The notes under the pieces are model-generated. The model saw only the letters and a list, made by a program, of their open reading frames with translations. It searched no databases and was not told where the DNA came from. A DNA stretch of 64,000 nucleotides from Oxalobacteraceae bacterium UBA4003. Lineage in GTDB: Bacteria > Pseudomonadota > Gammaproteobacteria > Burkholderiales > Burkholderiaceae_D. Below are positions 61,423-64,000 of this stretch, piece by piece. Both the position numbers and the translations under genes were made by a program. The DNA lies in the NCBI GenBank assembly GCA_002384815.1, contig DGBN01000016.1:27999-91998 (forward strand), given 5' to 3'. Numbering within the stretch: the stretch's first letter is position 1; every line of letters begins with the position of its first letter.

Positions 61423-62268
61423 TCAACTTGAAAATAGCTGCAGGATGCCATCCAGTCCGACGAAATTCAAAGCCACGTCAGCTTGTGCGCGTACCACCGG
61501 TTTGGCGCGAAACGCCACCGACAATCCGGCAATACCCATCATCCGTAAATCGTTGGCGCCGTCGCCCATGACGATTGCCTGTTGCGGTGAAATGTTCAAC
61601 TCCTTGCAGACGCGTTCGACGGTGGCTTTTTTTTCTTCACCATCGACGATGCCGCCCAGAACCTGGCCGGTCAATTTCCCGTCTATGATTTCGAGCTGAT
61701 TCGAGTGGGTGTAGTCGAGGTTGAGGCGCTGCTTCATCCGGTCGGTGAAAAAGGTAAAACCGCCGGATACCAGCAAGGTCTTCATGCCTGCGGCCTGTAT
61801 CCCCGTGAGCATTTTCTCTGCGCCCGGCGAGAGTGCCAGACGTTCGTCGTAGACGCGTTGCAATGCACTGGCATCCAATCCCCTGAGCAGGGCGACGCGA
61901 CGTGTCAGGCTTTCCTTGAATTCAATTTCGCCACGCATCGCGGCTTCGGTGATTTCTGCGACTTGCGGTTTCAAGCCTTGCATGTCGGCGATTTCGTCTA
62001 TGCATTCGATGGTGATCAGCGTCGAATCCATATCCATAGCGACCAGCTTGAAGTCGGATAATGCACGGCCGCGTTCCGTGAATGCGTAGTCAAGTTTTGC
62101 CGCCCATGCTGCCATGTCGATTTGCGATTTCACTTCATCGTTGTAGCTGACGTCGACGCAGCAATAAGCGTGATCGGCTATGGCGACGATAGTGCGCGGA
62201 CGGGCCAGGCCGGCGATTTGTTCGACGATATGGCGTTGTACGGTCAGGCCTTGCAAAATCAGATTCAT
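61423..62268 (-). CDS. serB: Phosphoserine phosphatase (SerB)
   Basis: A 281-residue HAD enzyme for the last step of serine synthesis. An N-terminal ACT-like part (about 1-75) precedes the catalytic domain: nucleophile in LVAMDMDSTLITIECIDEIA, LLVSGGFTFFTDRMKQRL, and the metal Asp in AIVMGDGANDLRMMGIAGL. It lies 25 bases after the stop of mfd on the same strand, so the two probably share a transcript. Confidence 0.95.
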   Translation of the reverse strand: MNLILQGLTVQRHIVEQIAGLARPRTIVAIADHAYCCVDVSYNDEVKSQIDMAAWAAKLDYAFTERGRALSDFKLVAMDMDSTLITIECIDEIADMQGLKPQVAEITEAAMRGEIEFKESLTRRVALLRGLDASALQRVYDERLALSPGAEKMLTGIQAAGMKTLLVSGGFTFFTDRMKQRLNLDYTHSNQLEIIDGKLTGQVLGGIVDGEEKKATVERVCKELNISPQQAIVMGDGANDLRMMGIAGLSVAFRAKPVVRAQADVALNFVGLDGILQLFSS

Positions 62269-62293
62269 GGCGATGTCGATTAAGGGTGGATCG

Positions 62294-64000
62294 TTATGTT
62301 AGCAGTGCGCGTATCGTGTTCTTGACCTGGAGTACGCGCGCGGCGAGGTCGGGCATGTTTGCGGTAATACGCAATTTATCCTGACCACTCAATTTGATGT
62401 GGCGATTTTTTTGTATCAGTTCGATGATGCGCATTGCATCGATAGGCGGATTCGGCTCGAATTGCAGGGTCGCAGATTCTGCATGCGCGTCTATTTTGAT
62501 GATGCCGACCGGCACTGCTGCCACGCGCAGTCTGTGCGTTTCCACCAGTGCCTGTGCTGCGTCCGGCAGCTTGCCGAAACGGTCTATCAATTCTTCCTGC
62601 AGGTCGTTGACGGCATCCTGTGTTTTGCAATTCGCCAGACGTTTGTAGATCGATAGCCGCTCGTGCACGTCGCCGCAATAGGTGTTCGGCAGTAGCGCAG
62701 GGACATGCAGATTGATTTCTGTCGTGGTGGAGAGAGGTGCAGCCAGGTCGGGTTCCTTGCCACTTTTTAGCGAGCGTACTGCTTCGTTCAGCATATCGGA
62801 ATACAGCTGGAAGCCGATTTCGGTCATTTCGCCGGATTGATTGTCGCCCAGCACTTCGCCGGCGCCACGGATTTCCAGATCATGCATCGCCAGATAGAAG
62901 CCGCTGCCCAGTTCTTCCATCTGCTGAATCGCATCGAGGCGGCGCTGTGCCAGTTTGGTCAAACCTTGTACGTCATGCACCAGCAAGTATGCATAAGCCT
63001 GATGATGTGAGCGACCGACGCGACCGCGCAATTGATGCAATTGTGCGAGACCGAATTTGTCGGCTCTGTGCATGATGATGGTGTTCGCAGTCGGTACGTC
63101 GATGCCGGTTTCAATAATCGTTGTACACAGCAGAATGTTGAAACGCTGCGTAACGAAATCGCGCATGATGCGTTCCAGATCACGTTCGTGCAACTGGCCG
63201 TGCGCGACACCTATGCGCGCTTCCGGTATCAATTCTTCCAGCATCGCCTTGCGATTTTCGATGGTCTCAACTTCGTTGTGCAGGAAGTAGACCTGGCCGC
63301 CGCGCTTCAATTCGCGCAGACAGGCTTCGCGAATCACGGATGCGTTTTCACTGCGGACGAAAGTCTTGATCGCCAGACGTTTTTGCGGCGCAGTCGCGAT
63401 GATGGAAAAATCGCGTAAACCTTCCAGTGCCATGCCCAGCGTGCGCGGGATAGGCGTTGCCGTCAGCGTCAACACATCGACTTCTGCACGCAAGGCTTTC
63501 AGTGTTTCCTTCTGGCGAACACCGAAGCGATGTTCTTCATCGATGATGACCAGACCCAGGCGCGCGAACTTGGTATCGGCCGACAATAATTTATGCGTGC
63601 CGATCACGATGTCTATCGTGCCATCAGCCATGCCTTTCATTGCTTGCGTGATTTCCTTGCCGCTGCGGAAGCGCGACAGTTCAGCGATACGCACCGGCCA
63701 GTCGGCAAAGCGATCGGCAAAGGTTTGCGCATGCTGTTCTGCGAGCAGTGTGGTCGGTGCCAGAATCGCCACCTGTTTGCCACCAAGCACAGCGACGAAG
63801 GCTGCGCGCAAGGCGACCTCTGTTTTGCCGAAGCCAACGTCACCGCAAATCAACCTGTCCATCGGCTTGCCGCTGGTCATGTCCTTGATCACGGCATTGA
63901 TGGCTGCTGCCTGATCGACGGTTTCTTCAAAACCGAAGCTTTCGGCAAATGCTTCGTAATCGTGTGCCGAGTACTCAAAGCTGTGGCCTTCGCGCAGTGC
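62294..64000 (-). CDS. mfd: Transcription-repair coupling factor Mfd, partial
   Basis: The 568 C-terminal residues of Mfd, a translocase that removes stalled RNA polymerase and recruits UvrA; the N-terminal part lies beyond the right edge. Helicase motifs are visible: Walker A LICGDVGFGKTEVALRA, the DEEH box VIIDEEHRFGVRQKETL, LTATPIPRTLGMAL, IETGIDVPTANTIIM and QLRGRVGRSHHQAYAYLL. The C-terminal TRCF domain (LGDNQSGEMTEIGFQLYSDM, LPNTYCGDVHERLSIYKRLA) that binds UvrA is present. The gene continues across position 64000 without interruption. Confidence 0.97.
   Translation of the reverse strand, partial: ALREGHSFEYSAHDYEAFAESFGFEETVDQAAAINAVIKDMTSGKPMDRLICGDVGFGKTEVALRAAFVAVLGGKQVAILAPTTLLAEQHAQTFADRFADWPVRIAELSRFRSGKEITQAMKGMADGTIDIVIGTHKLLSADTKFARLGLVIIDEEHRFGVRQKETLKALRAEVDVLTLTATPIPRTLGMALEGLRDFSIIATAPQKRLAIKTFVRSENASVIREACLRELKRGGQVYFLHNEVETIENRKAMLEELIPEARIGVAHGQLHERDLERIMRDFVTQRFNILLCTTIIETGIDVPTANTIIMHRADKFGLAQLHQLRGRVGRSHHQAYAYLLVHDVQGLTKLAQRRLDAIQQMEELGSGFYLAMHDLEIRGAGEVLGDNQSGEMTEIGFQLYSDMLNEAVRSLKSGKEPDLAAPLSTTTEINLHVPALLPNTYCGDVHERLSIYKRLANCKTQDAVNDLQEELIDRFGKLPDAAQALVETHRLRVAAVPVGIIKIDAHAESATLQFEPNPPIDAMRIIELIQKNRHIKLSGQDKLRITANMPDLAARVLQVKNTIRALLT

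Overview
The window is chromosomal DNA of a betaproteobacterium. The best fit is the Oxalobacteraceae (Herminiimonas/Janthinobacterium type). This rests on the protein sequences, the gene order (rne divergent from rluC; yceD-rpmF-plsX-fabHDG-acpP-fabF; rpoE-rseA-rseB-mucD; lepA-lepB-rnc-era-recO-pdxJ-acpS-nagZ-uvrC-pgsA) and a PHA synthase with its PhaR regulator. The lineage is an inference; no 16S gene is present. Almost all of the window is dense, single-copy housekeeping DNA. No intact insertion sequence, prophage or CRISPR array was seen.

Layout. 1-4.7 kb is the most accessory part: a chemoreceptor, a small hypothetical protein, an MbcA/ParS-Xre antitoxin with a RES-domain toxin under a promoter overlapped by an inverted repeat, and an unrecognised two-gene unit. 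5-12 kb holds an adenine/adenosine deaminase, a large FtsX-type permease, a DUF481 outer-membrane protein, a truncated haemoglobin and RmuC. At 11.9-12.7 kb an FMN riboswitch with a visible Shine-Dalgarno-sequestering hairpin controls a type II lumazine synthase. At 12.8-19.6 kb RNase E, with a long structured leader, diverges from rluC-gph-Rieske-sppA.

From 19.9 to 27.8 kb come an RsmI-like methylase, a YceF-type Maf protein and the complete fatty-acid synthesis cluster. From 27.8 to 43.5 kb runs the sigma-E/envelope-stress and LepA-to-PgsA series, tightly packed with 1-4 nt overlaps. At 43.5-44.2 kb sits a tRNA cluster (Gly, Gly, Cys, Leu), with the two Gly genes a recent tandem duplication. 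It is followed by a small decayed region holding a tiny lipoprotein gene and the 5'-disrupted remnant of a DUF1178 gene. From 45 to 64 kb are mixed metabolic and maintenance genes: MaoC-like, GST, phosphatase, crotonase, PIN, YaaA, BamD, RluD, PgeF, PhaC, PhaR, RimO, MetC, lactate permease, SerB and the C-terminal half of Mfd.

The most unusual signals are small. They are a 17-nt tandem repeat between pdxJ and acpS that makes a relay of overlapping stop/start codons, a candidate structured small RNA at about 19.65-19.85 kb, the rne and lepA leaders, the duplicated tRNA-Gly unit whose second copy has no visible promoter, and the unrecognised gene pair at 3.7-4.7 kb. No large new system could be supported from the sequence alone.
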